Below are positions 27,226-35,092 of a stretch of 64,000 nucleotides of DNA, piece by piece. A program made the translations under genes and the position numbers. Location: NCBI GenBank assembly GCA_029817715.1, contig JARUPY010000210.1, forward strand, positions 58,142 to 122,141, in the 5' to 3' direction. The notes beneath the pieces were generated by a model. It was given only the letters and a program-made list of their open reading frames with translations. It had not been told where the DNA came from and ran no database searches. The DNA is from Melastoma dodecandrum (taxonomy: Eukaryota > Streptophyta > Magnoliopsida > Myrtales > Melastomataceae). Numbering within the stretch: the first letter of the stretch is position 1; the number at the start of each line of letters is the position of its first letter.

Positions 27226-27837
27226 TCAGGAAGCTTTCGTCGCGCTCAGGGACTCCCAACGCGTCGCTTCCACCTTGACCTTCGGGTGGCTGACGAGGAG
27301 ATGCCAGACAACCGCGGCAAGACCCTCAGTGTGAGGCGTGATGCGATCCGGGAAGAGCGGCGGCACGATTACCGCGGCATCGGCGACCTGTCCAAGGTAG
27401 CCGCCGTCGCGACCGACGACCCCGAGCACCGTGGCGCCGACCTGCTTGGCGAGCTGGATTGCCCGCACGATATTGGCCGAGACGTTCTTCTCGAGATTGC
27501 CGCCGCCGACTGAGAAGACCAGGATCGCGTCGCGGTCCGTGATCCGCGAGCCCTTCAGCCATTCGGAAAAGGTCGTGTCCCAACCTTCGTCGTTGGTTCG
27601 TGCGGTCAATTCAGAAACGTTGTCGGTCGGCGCATAGGCCTCGATGTCGCAGATCTTGCGAAAATCATTGACCGCGTGGCCGGCATGACCGGCCGATCCG
27701 CCAACGCCGAGAATGAAAAGCCGGCCGTTGCGTTCGCGGAGGTCGGCAAGAAGCTGCGCCGACTTTTCGATCGACTCGGCATCGAGCTTACCCAGAAGTT
27801 CGATGCTCTCTGAGAGAAATTGCGCGGCAAAGCCCAA
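27226..27837 (-). CDS. gmhA: Sedoheptulose-7-phosphate isomerase
   Basis: SIS-domain protein that isomerises sedoheptulose-7-phosphate to D-glycero-D-manno-heptose-7-phosphate, the first step of heptose synthesis. It shows GRLFILGVGGSAGHAGHAVN, then LTARTNDEGWDTTFSEWL, VFSVGGGNLEKNVSANI and HTEGLAAVVWHLLV, with the conserved His/Glu pair. There is no ATG near the start. The frame opens at a TTG (27900), but the better start is a second TTG at 27837 preceded by AGGAG at 5-base spacing. That gives 203 residues, close to the family's usual 190-200. First gene of the operon. Confidence 0.92.
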   Translation of the reverse strand: MGFAAQFLSESIELLGKLDAESIEKSAQLLADLRERNGRLFILGVGGSAGHAGHAVNDFRKICDIEAYAPTDNVSELTARTNDEGWDTTFSEWLKGSRITDRDAILVFSVGGGNLEKNVSANIVRAIQLAKQVGATVLGVVGRDGGYLGQVADAAVIVPPLFPDRITPHTEGLAAVVWHLLVSHPKVKVEATRWESLSATKAS

Positions 27838-28130
27838 GGGAACTCCTGTCTGATCATCAAAATAACGAAGGCAAAGTTGCGCGTTACTTGTAACAGCCAA
27901 TCATGTGCGAATGGGAATGTTCACTAAGACCCCCATCTGCTTCGACCAGGGCATAAAGGATCGGCGCGGCGAAAACAAGACGCACGGCGTTCTTTTCGCC
28001 ACGCCCGCAAACCCCTTGGCACGTGTTTGGTTTCGGGTTAAGCACCGCGAACAAGGGCTTGTTACGAACCTCTTTCGTTGACAATCGAGCGCCCGGGTCG
28101 GAACCGACGGCGGGGCTCCGCGAGGCATGA
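27838..28130. promoter_or_regulatory. Divergent intergenic region between gmhA and a methyltransferase
   Basis: About 290 bases with lower GC than the flanking genes. The heptose operon (leftward) and the methyltransferase (rightward) both must start from here. Several partial -10-like hexamers are present on each strand, but none is well paired with a -35. A short open frame on the minus strand (27901-28200) has no coding character. Confidence 0.4.
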
Positions 28131-28685
28131 ATGACCGAGACCGCGACCATCGACACGGGGCTGCGTAAGCTGGAAATCGGCTGCGGTCACAGGCCGACAC
28201 CGGGTTACATCCACAACGACCTCAACGCTTTCGATGGCGTCGACATCGTTGGAAACCCGTGGGAGATTAATCTTCCCGATGGCTCGCTCGATGAGGTCAT
28301 CGCGCTCGGGCTCGTAGAGCATCTGACCTACGAGCAGGTCGACCTGACGCTCAAGAACGTTGCACGCATGCTGGCGAAGGACGGCGTTTTCCTGTTCGAC
28401 GTGCCCGATATCCCGGTCTGGTGTCAGTACGTCGTCGATCACTTCGCTGGAAAGGAGACGCCGTTTCCGATCGACCACCTCTTCAATACTCTTTATGGCT
28501 GGCAGCGCTGGCCGGGTGACGAGCACAAGTCCGGTTGGTACAAGGCCAAGCTGGACGACGCCGTTGCGATGGCAGGCTATTCCAAGTGCGAGTACGGTCT
28601 CGAGGGGTATCGCGCGCGGGGTCTGGAGCGAAACCGGTTCTCGCGTCCGACGGACGCGCACCTCTACTGCAACGCTTTCAAGTAG
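28131..28685 (+). CDS. Class I SAM-dependent methyltransferase
   Basis: 184 residues. LRKLEIGCGHRPTPGYIHND is SAM motif I with the acidic residue two positions from Gly, and VIALGLVEHLTYEQVDLTLK is the post-motif region of the methyltransferase type 11 family. LAKDGVFLFDVPDIPVWC is motif III. Such small enzymes modify sugars in O-antigen or capsule loci. Divergent from the heptose operon. Confidence 0.87.
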   Translation: MTETATIDTGLRKLEIGCGHRPTPGYIHNDLNAFDGVDIVGNPWEINLPDGSLDEVIALGLVEHLTYEQVDLTLKNVARMLAKDGVFLFDVPDIPVWCQYVVDHFAGKETPFPIDHLFNTLYGWQRWPGDEHKSGWYKAKLDDAVAMAGYSKCEYGLEGYRARGLERNRFSRPTDAHLYCNAFK

Positions 28686-28726
28686 CCGGCTCCACTGAGG
28701 GGAGCACCTCACGCCACCCCGGCGGT

Positions 28727-28746
28727 CCCCTCGAAGCCTTGAGGGG
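28727..28746. terminator. Possible hairpin 3' of the methyltransferase gene
   Basis: A near-perfect palindrome (CCCCTC, short imperfect inner stem, GAGGGG) begins 41 bases after the stop. No T-run follows, so an intrinsic terminator is only a possibility. Confidence 0.28.
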
Positions 28747-28850
28747 CTCAGGGGCGACCGGCCGTTGTCTCAAGGCGTGTCGGAACATGAGCAGCGGTCC
28801 GCACTAGGGCGGGGTCGATCGCGCTGACCGCTGCTTCCAGCGTCGCACAG

Positions 28851-29291
28851 TTGCATGAGCGTACTACGGCAATGGCTGGAGACGACGATGTCGACTGCGT
28901 GTTCGGCGTCATTCTGCTTCAGGGCCAAGCCCATTTTGCTCAGCAAGGTCGCGAGGCCGAGCTTCTACCAGGCCGGTTTCTGATGCTGGATGCGGCAGAC
29001 GCCTATCGTGCCGACCTTCTCGAAAAATACCAGATGTTATTCATGACAATCCCACGGGTCAAGTTTCAGGAACTCTGACTCTACAAGCGCGATCTGCTGA
29101 ATGTGTGCGTTGAAGAGCAGGCGGGGGGCCCGGTCATCGCCGACTATTTTCGTCGCATGGCGCAATGTTTCGATCGCATCTCGGGTGAGCAGCGCGAAGC
29201 GATGAGCATGCTCGGCATGCGCCTTATGGTAGACGCGATCGCTTGCACCGCTGGCGTAATCGACTACAGCGCGTCTGCGCGCGCCGTTTGA
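28851..29291 (+). pseudogene. AraC-family regulator remnant, N-terminal domain only, with in-frame stop
   Basis: The frame reads VDCVFGVILLQGQAHFAQQG, then LLPGRFLMLDAADAYRADLL and LFMTIPRVKFQEL, the beta-barrel sensor domain (AraC_binding_2) of AraC-type regulators. A TGA at 29076-29078 interrupts it; the same frame goes on LYKRDLLNVCVEEQAGG and YFRRMAQCFDRISGEQREAM to 29291. The C-terminal HTH domain is missing. Both the nonsense codon and the missing DNA-binding part make it non-functional. Confidence 0.72.
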
Positions 29292-29717
29292 TTTACTGAT
29301 GAAAGTGTCGGGCTGAGGTGCGACAGGATCGCCGCCCTGCAGATTAGTACGCGGCCGGGCGAACGTCCCATCGGCAATCCGCTAAGGGCACCAGCGAAAT
29401 CATCATGCCCGACGCAGCATGAGTTTTGTTTCCAACTGCGTGTTCGCCTACGTTCGCGGAACCTTTGAATCGCGGATTGCGGGCCTCATCGCAAAATTGG
29501 GTGAACCGAGAGAGCGATATTTGGCCCACCCGACAGGATGAGGGTGCCCTCACGGAAGTATATTTTATAATTTTCGCTCGAATTTTGTATTTTATCAGTT
29601 TGACAAATTGTGACGCATTGATTTGCGGCCTTGCTAATCGAACTATACGGCGCTTAGAGCTGCGACCAGCCACCTAGGTTCGAGTATGAAATGGGCGATG
29701 TCATTGATCTCCACGGT
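29292..29717. other. AT-rich stretch next to the ISL3 element, no gene recognised
   Basis: About 425 bases; 29560-29650 is very AT-rich (runs of ATTTTATAATTTT type) in a GC-rich window. An open frame on the minus strand (29344-29673) has no motif. The composition suggests acquired DNA, or remnants of the host gene that ISL3 entered. Confidence 0.4.
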
Positions 29718-29746
29718 GTCAATCGGCTCGCAATGTTGGGTCTGAC
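29718..29746 (+). repeat. Left terminal inverted repeat of the ISL3 element
   Basis: 29 bases, exact reverse complement of 31113-31141; begins GTCAATCGGCTCGC. Confidence 0.95.
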
Positions 29747-29779
29747 GCAATCTCGATGATGTGCTTCAGACCGCTCCGA

Positions 29780-31057
29780 TCAGCCTTGCCTCGAGCAGGT
29801 CGATCTTTGCCCTGCCGTACATCTGGCGCGTTTGGCCATCTCGAGCTTGTTGATCTGCCCCTCAGTCTGGCCATTCGACCAGGGCTCGACGATCGCAGCG
29901 CGGACGGCGGCCTTGCCCTTGGTGATCCCGGCCGCGAAGGACGCGAGAAGGCTCGTACCCGCTTCGGTGAGCCACGCATCAAGATCGGCCTCGACCTTCA
30001 TGCGGATCATGCTGTGGAAGCGCTCGACGAGCGTGCGCGCCTCGGTGAGCGCGAGCGTCGAGGGGGCTTTGTCGGACACGGAACACGTTGGTCCTTCGGC
30101 CTCGGATGACCTGGCGAACGAGTCCGCGACAATGGCACGCTTGCGGGCGATTTGCTTGATCGCCATCCCGTCCCCAACGAGCGCCATGATGTCGGCGTTG
30201 GTCTCCTCGCGACGAAGATATCCTTCGTACTGAAGCTTCTCCGCGCAGGTGAGCAAGTCCGGGTTGATTGTCGTCGCGCCGATCGCCGTTCTGATTGCCC
30301 GCATCGATTTGCGCACGGCATCAAGGAATGCGGCGCTGGCGTTCTCGAAGAGGTGCCAGCGATCGGCAACCTGGAGGGCACGGGGCAATGCTTTCGCGGC
30401 CGCCTCACCGTATCCGCCGCCACGATCGCGCGAGACGATCTGGATCTCTGGATGGTCGCCTAGCCAAGCCTCGATGGTCGCTCTCTCGCGATCGGGCAAG
30501 AGCGCCACCACGCGCCGACGTTCCAGATCGCAGACGATCGTCCCATAGCGATGATTGCGGCGGAAGGCCCAATCGTCGATGCCGATCACGTTCAAAGCAC
30601 CGACCTCGGACCGCGCGCGCCGCCGTACGACGCGCAACAGCGTGTCGTTGCTGACAGGCAGCATCAGCCGCTTGGCGAAGGACGCGGCAGGCCGGCCGCC
30701 GAGCGCCAAGCCGAGATGATGCACGAGCCCTTCGAGCCGAGCCGTTCTGCGCGAGCGGACCGGCAGCACCGCCTCGTCAAACCGCTCGGCGAAGATCCGC
30801 CTCGGGCATTCCGACGCCTCGCAGCAAAAGCGCCTCGTCACGATGTGCAGGCGAACAGACCGGCCCGAGCACGGCAGATCCGAGACACGCCGCATGTAGC
30901 GGCTATGGATGCGCCGGGACGGCGAGGCGCAGAGCGGACAGACCACCATGCCCGCAGCGGCACGAACCACGAGACAGATCTCATCGTCGCCGCGTGTCTC
31001 GCTCTCGACGATCAATCCGCTCGGGATCAAAGATGCAATTCGACAGCTGGCTGGCAT
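29780..31057 (-). CDS. ISL3-family transposase, probably frameshifted near its end
   Basis: 425 residues from the ATG at 31057, which has GAGGAG 9 bases upstream. There is a zinc-binding start (VVCPLCASPSRRIHSRYMRR), a Cys-rich RRFCCEASECPRRIFAERF, and the DDE core: VIGIDDWAFRRNHRYGTIVC, VSRDRGGGYGEAA, and VADRWHLFENASAAF. The C-terminus should read KLEMAKRQMYGRAKIDLLEA, but here it becomes RARCTAGQRSTCSRQG. A one-base loss (or two-base gain) near 29833 puts the correct end (QMYGRAKIDLLEARLIGAV) in another frame. Whether the element still moves is doubtful. Confidence 0.9.
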   Translation of the reverse strand: MPASCRIASLIPSGLIVESETRGDDEICLVVRAAAGMVVCPLCASPSRRIHSRYMRRVSDLPCSGRSVRLHIVTRRFCCEASECPRRIFAERFDEAVLPVRSRRTARLEGLVHHLGLALGGRPAASFAKRLMLPVSNDTLLRVVRRRARSEVGALNVIGIDDWAFRRNHRYGTIVCDLERRRVVALLPDRERATIEAWLGDHPEIQIVSRDRGGGYGEAAAKALPRALQVADRWHLFENASAAFLDAVRKSMRAIRTAIGATTINPDLLTCAEKLQYEGYLRREETNADIMALVGDGMAIKQIARKRAIVADSFARSSEAEGPTCSVSDKAPSTLALTEARTLVERFHSMIRMKVEADLDAWLTEAGTSLLASFAAGITKGKAAVRAAIVEPWSNGQTEGQINKLEMAKRARCTAGQRSTCSRQG

Positions 31058-31112
31058 GGTGCTGATTCTCCTCGAACAGCACCATGCCAGCGGCAAACAT
31101 CATCGAATGTGA

Positions 31113-31141
31113 GTCAGACCCAACATTGCGAGCCGATTGAC
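31113..31141 (-). repeat. Right terminal inverted repeat of the ISL3 element
   Basis: 29 bases, exact reverse complement of 29718-29746; the end lies within the disrupted IS5-type transposase. Confidence 0.95.
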
Positions 31142-31565
31142 ATTTAACGGCATAGGGTCGCCCGACGACGTTGGTGAGCGCGTGGATCTTGGTGGTCTGG
31201 CCGCCGCGCGAGAGGCTGATCGCCTGCGACCGCGCCCCCCCTTTCCACCGAAGGCGGCGCGCTGGGCGTTGATGTAAGTCGAGTCGATCGCCGTGCTCTT
31301 CGGGACCGCATCACAAGCCGCCAGCGCCTCGAGCAATCGGTCCCAAAAGCGTCGCCGCGACCAACGATTGAAGCGATTGTAGACGGTGGTCGACGGCCCG
31401 TACTCAGCCGGACAATCACACCAGCGGCAGCCCACCTTCAGGACGTGAACGATACCGGAGATGACCCTGCGATCGTCGACCCGCCGCGCGCCGGGTTGGT
31501 TCTTCGGCAGATGAGGCTCGATCGCCGCCCACTGCGTCTCGGACAACCAAAACAAAGCGCTCATG
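31142..31565 (-). mobile_element. IS5-family (IS427-type) transposase, cut by the ISL3 insertion
   Basis: The first frame begins MSALFWLSETQWAAIEPHLP and goes through VLKVGCRWCDCPAEYGPSTT, YNRFNRWSRRRFWDRLLEAL and AIDSTYINAQRAAFGGKGG, the N-terminal half of the IS427 group. It then passes to a second frame (ISLSRGGQTTKIHALTNVVG, RPYAVK), as normal in this group where ORFs A and B are joined by frameshifting. It ends exactly at the ISL3 terminus (31142). The C-terminal half is not found on the other side of ISL3. The 5' end at 31564-31590 lies within an IS110 gene. Confidence 0.85.
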
Positions 31566-32147
31566 ACACCTCCCGCCGATGGCGGTCTGAATCACGATCA
31601 TTCTGCGGATCGCGCCATCGCCCTGCTTGCTGATGCCGCCCAGCCGTTCCTTGCCGCCGATGCTGCGCGGACGCGGTGTAAGGCCGAGCCAGGCGGCGAA
31701 CTGCCGCCCGGATCGGAACAGCGTCGGATCGGGCGCGACTGCCGAGATCATGCTCGCGGTGATCGCCCGACGACAGCGAAAGTGATAGGACGGACAAGGA
31801 GCTCGCGCACAGCATCAGCATCAGCATCAGCACTGCCTGCTGGTCGACGGTTTTGACCGCAACGAAACGCATGGTCGGTCGGGTTATTGCCTCAGCGATT
31901 GCCTCGGCATCGGTCCTCCACGCTTGACGTAAGGCATCACGTAGCTCGGCGGCATTAGCTTGACGGTGTGACCGAGCTTGATCAGCTCGCGCCCCCAATG
32001 GTGCGCTGTACCGCATGCTTCTATGCCAATAAGGCAAGATGGCAGCTCGGCAAAGAAGGTTAGGACCTCGGCTCGGCGCAGTGAACGGCGCACAAGCACC
32101 TTGCCCTGATCGCCGATGCGTACACCTGAAACACGTTGTGCTGGCTT
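31566..32147 (-). mobile_element. IS110-family transposase, internally deleted and interrupted by IS5
   Basis: N-terminal part (about 31860-32147): VRRSLRRAEVLTFFAELPSC, LIGIEACGTAHHWGRELIKL and MRFVAVKTVDQQAVLM, the DEDD domain of IS110 enzymes. C-terminal part (31590-31751): DPTLFRSGRQFAAWLGLTPR and GGISKQGDGAIRRMIV. Between them, about 130 codons are replaced by a short scrambled stretch with a CAT/CAG triplet repeat (31806-31830). The IS5 element begins at about 31565, just after RRMIV. At least one additional frameshift lies near 31890-31920. Confidence 0.78.
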
Positions 32148-32410
32148 GGCTCGCGGCGCATCCGCGATGGACGTTCCACTTCACGCCGACCTCTTGCTCC
32201 TGGCTCAACGCCGTCGAAGGCTTCTTCTCCCGGCTCACCCGGCAAAGCCTGAAGCGGGGCGTCTTCCGCTCCGTCGATGAACTCGAAAAGGCCATCACCC
32301 GCTACATCGCCGCAACCAACAAGAGCCCAGAGCCTTTCGTCTGGACAGCTTCTACGAAGGCAATCAGGACAAAGCTCGACGTGCACCATCCGTCAGAGTC
32401 GGTGCACTAG
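32125..32410 (+). mobile_element. IS630-family transposase, C-terminal fragment
   Basis: LKHVVLAWLAAHPRWTFHFT, then PTSCSWLNAVEGFFSRLTRQ, SVDELEKAITRYIAATN and PEPFVWTASTKAI are the C-terminal third of an IS630 transposase with the final Glu of the DDE triad. It is read forward to a TAG at 32410 that overlaps the 3' end of rfbG. The N-terminal two-thirds is gone; the left boundary touches the IS110 start near 32125-32147. Confidence 0.83.
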
Positions 32411-33474
32411 CATGGACGTGTGCAGCGCGCTTCGTAGTCGGCAATTTGCTGCAGCGCGATTTCGTGCCCGCTTCCAGCATTAGCTCCCTTATACCAAGCA
32501 ACAGTCCAAGTCAGAGCCTCGTCAACGGTAAGGCGCGACGACCAGCCGAGCCGATATCTCGCCTTCGTTGCGTCGACACGCAATAGTCTAGCCTCCTTCG
32601 GCCATGATCCACCGTCCTGCTGCCAGACAGCAGTTGGTCCCCACAACGACGAAAGCTTCGCTACAACACGTTCGACATCCCAGATGTCGTCGTCAGATGG
32701 ACCGAAGTTCCAACCTTCAGCGACGTCGCTACCCTTTTCCGTCAAAGCTTGCGCAAGCACCAGATAGCCCGAAATCGGTTCGAGCACATGCTGCCACGGT
32801 CGAGTCGCCAAGGGGTTGCGGATCGACACGGGCTCGCCGCGCCGCCAGCTGCGAATGCAATCTGGGATCAATCGATCGCGAGCCCAATCGCCCCCTCCAA
32901 TGACGTTGCCAGCGCGACCAGACGCTAGGCAAGCAGCGCCGTCCGTGGGTTTGAAGAACGAATTGCGGTAACTGGTGGTTACGAGTTCTGCGCATCCCTT
33001 GCTGGCGCTATAAGGGTCCGAACCACCCATGCGCTCGTCTTCACGATAAGCCCACAACTGCTCAACATTCTCGTAACACTTGTCACTCGTGACATTGACA
33101 ATCGCCCTGAGATCGGACGCTTGCCTGCAAGCGTCGAGGATCCTCACCAGCCCCATGACGTTGGTATCGAAGGTGTCAGCCGGATTCTTGTAGGAAGGAT
33201 GAACGAGCGCCTGCGCAGCCATGTGAATGACGATCTCTGGACGTGCAGCTGCGAAGGCTGCTTGGACGGTAGCAGGGTCACGAATATCGCCGATACGCAT
33301 GCCTCCTGGACGACCAAGCGCCGACCACAGCGACGACCCAGTGCACGGCGCCAGCGACAAACCGGTGACATGCGCTCCCAGCGCCTCCAGCCAAAGAGCA
33401 GTCTAACTTCCCTTGAAGCCGGTATGACCAGTCAAAAGAACGCGACGACCTTTCCAGAAAGATCGCGAGGGCAT
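32407..33474 (-). pseudogene. rfbG: CDP-glucose 4,6-dehydratase with a nonsense codon
   Basis: From the ATG at 33474 (overlapping the rfbF stop as TGATG; an ATG at 33480 is also in frame) the frame reads MPSRSFWKGRRVLLTGHTGF and KGS, then TAG (33403-33405), where the family normally has TGG (GFKGSW). After the stop the same frame continues TALWLEALGAHVTGLSLAP and stays open to 32407. The body has VIHMAAQALVHPSY, the SSxY-type site VNVTSDKCYEN and YSASKGCAELV, and AGNVIGGGDWARDRLIPD. Total length 355 residues is right for CDP-glucose dehydratase. One base change (TGG to TAG) explains the break. Confidence 0.88.
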
Positions 33475-34241
33475 CACCATAGTTTCCAACCGGCGCTCCC
33501 GCTGGCCCAGAGATCCTCAAGATACCGCTTATCCCGAAGTGTATCCATAGGTTGCCAAAAACCATTATGTTTATAGGCCGATAATTGACCATCACGCGCA
33601 AGCGACTCGAGCGGTTCGCGCTCCCACACGGTCGCGTCCCCCGCTATTCGGTCAAGGACTGACTGCTCGAGGACGAAAAACCCACCGTTGATCCAGCTTC
33701 CATCGCCGAGCGGTTTCTCACTAAACCCTTTTACTGCGCTCCCCTCGAGATTAAGAGCTCCGAACCTTCCCGGGGGCCTTACGGCAGTGACGGTTGCTTG
33801 CCGACCCTCCGCACGATGGTGCTCGACCAATGCCTTTATGTCGATGTCCGCAACGCCATCTCCGTATGTCATGCAGAACGTCTCTCCATCGAGCCATTCC
33901 GCGACACGTTTCAATCTACCGCCGGTCATCGTGTCGATGCCAGTATCCACCAATGTGACCCGCCATTGCTCACCACGCCGCGTATGCACATGGAGTCGAT
34001 TTTTGGAGATATCTACAGTGAAGTCATTCAGATGAGTAAAATAATTGGCAAAATACTCCTTAATAAAATACCCCTTGTATCCAATACATATCACGAAATC
34101 ATTCACTCCCGCGGCTTCGTATATTTTCATGATATGCCACAGAATTGGTCGGCCGCCAATATCTACCATGGGCTTCGGACGAGATACTGTCTCTTCGGAG
34201 AGGCGAGTTCCAAGTCCGCCCGCGAGCAAAACGGCCTTCAT
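33474..34241 (-). CDS. rfbF: Glucose-1-phosphate cytidylyltransferase
   Basis: 255 residues from the ATG at 34241 with GGAG 6 bases upstream (the frame is open 21 codons further but without a ribosome-binding site). Motifs are AVLLAGGLGTRLSEETVSRP (nucleotide-binding loop), KPMVDIGGRPILWHIMK, TYGDGVADIDIKAL and NGGFFVLEQSVLD. It makes CDP-glucose, precursor of CDP-3,6-dideoxyhexoses such as abequose, tyvelose and paratose, or CDP-6-deoxysugars. No rfbH, rfbE or rfbJ follows; IS elements occupy that space. Confidence 0.92.
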   Translation of the reverse strand: MKAVLLAGGLGTRLSEETVSRPKPMVDIGGRPILWHIMKIYEAAGVNDFVICIGYKGYFIKEYFANYFTHLNDFTVDISKNRLHVHTRRGEQWRVTLVDTGIDTMTGGRLKRVAEWLDGETFCMTYGDGVADIDIKALVEHHRAEGRQATVTAVRPPGRFGALNLEGSAVKGFSEKPLGDGSWINGGFFVLEQSVLDRIAGDATVWEREPLESLARDGQLSAYKHNGFWQPMDTLRDKRYLEDLWASGSAGWKLW

Positions 34242-34621
34242 GCTATCTCCACGATTTGCCTCAGGGCGGCAATGCCAAGTAGGAAAGGTAAGCATTTGTG
34301 TCAAGAAAGCTCTCCAACGCTCGATCGAAGCGAGGCGTCACTTTCCTGCCGACCCTGGACGCGCGTTGGAAGCCTTGGATCTGGACTGAAGGCATATAAA
34401 GCAACGCAGATCGAAACTTTGAACAAGTAGAAATTACATTTTACTCTCTCTCGATCTTCAAGGAACAATTCATCATTCGGGCAAATTACGTTGGTTGGAA
34501 CGTGGGCCGACGGAAAAAAGTAGTCAAAGGCGCGTTTGGTTTTCGAGATTGTCCGTGAGGCATGCCGGTTTGCGGCCGGCAAGCTCTAACAAATTGACTA
34601 TCAGGCGCGCAGAGGGCCAAG
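34242..34621. other. AT-richer intergenic stretch, divergent promoter space
   Basis: About 380 bases. Around 34400-34500 the sequence is notably AT-rich (AGAAATTACATTTTACTC), a likely place for the rfbF promoter on the minus strand, but no clear -35/-10 pair can be named. The right end (34560-34660) is the junction with the truncated ABC transporter gene. No coding sequence recognised. Confidence 0.38.
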
Positions 34622-35092
34622 ATGGCGCAGACCATACGCTCGCAACTGGGGCGCACATTGGCTCTGGCCCAAGCCGGCGTGCACGAGATGATCCTGCGCA
34701 TGCCCGACGGCTACGAGACGCAAGTGGGCCCCGGCGGCGCGCTGCTGTCCGGCGGCCAGCGCATCGCGCTCGCCCGCGCGCTCTACGACGACCCGTTCCT
34801 CCTCGTGCTCGACGAGCCGAACTCCAACCTCGACACCGAGGGCGAGGCGGCGCTGACGAGGGCGATCGCCGACGTGCGCGCCCGCGGCGGCATGGCGGTG
34901 ATCATCGCGCACCGCCCGAGCGCGCTCGCCGCCGTCGACAAGGTGATGATCATCAACGAGGGCCGCGTCCAGGCTTTTGGCGCCCGCGACGTCGTCCTGC
35001 CCCAGCTCGCCACGCAGCCGCCCGCGCCAGCCGCCCCGGCCCGAGCCGAACCCGCCAGCATGGAGCCCGCCTATGTCGAAGCTGCCGAGTAA
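34622..35092 (+). pseudogene. Type I secretion ABC ATPase, C-terminal fragment
   Basis: Only the last 156 residues of a PrtD/HlyB-type ABC transporter. AGVHEMILRMPDGYETQVG and the ABC signature GGALLSGGQRIALARALY are followed by Walker B LLVLDEPNSNLDTEGE, the switch His in VIIAHRPSAL, and a Pro/Ala-rich tail. The transmembrane domain and Walker A loop are absent, so it cannot hydrolyse ATP. The signature also lacks two residues (family form LSGGQRQRIALARA), a loss of six bases. Probably a 5'-truncation by rearrangement together with the IS cluster to its left. Confidence 0.85.

Larger units (their letters stand above)
29718..31141 (-). mobile_element. ISL3-family insertion sequence with intact terminal repeats
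   Basis: A 1424-base element bounded by a 29-base perfect inverted repeat (29718-29746 and 31113-31141), with a single reverse-strand transposase between. It lies inside the IS5-type transposase at its right side: IS5 coding sequence runs up to 31142. No 8-base target duplication is seen (left flank ends CCACGGT, right flank begins ATTTAACG), so one flank was probably deleted after insertion. Confidence 0.88.

Noticed and set aside
29344..29673. A 109-codon frame in the AT-rich stretch beside ISL3
   Set aside because: I considered it as the lost IS5 C-terminal half, but it has none of the expected motifs (ADKGYD, NxxHLIEN-type).
29710..31149. Target-site duplication of the ISL3 element
   Set aside because: The 8 bases left (TCCACGGT) and right (ATTTAACG) differ.
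31806..31830. CAT/CAG triplet repeat as a phase-variation tract
   Set aside because: It lies in a dead IS110 gene, at its internal deletion, so it has no coding role.
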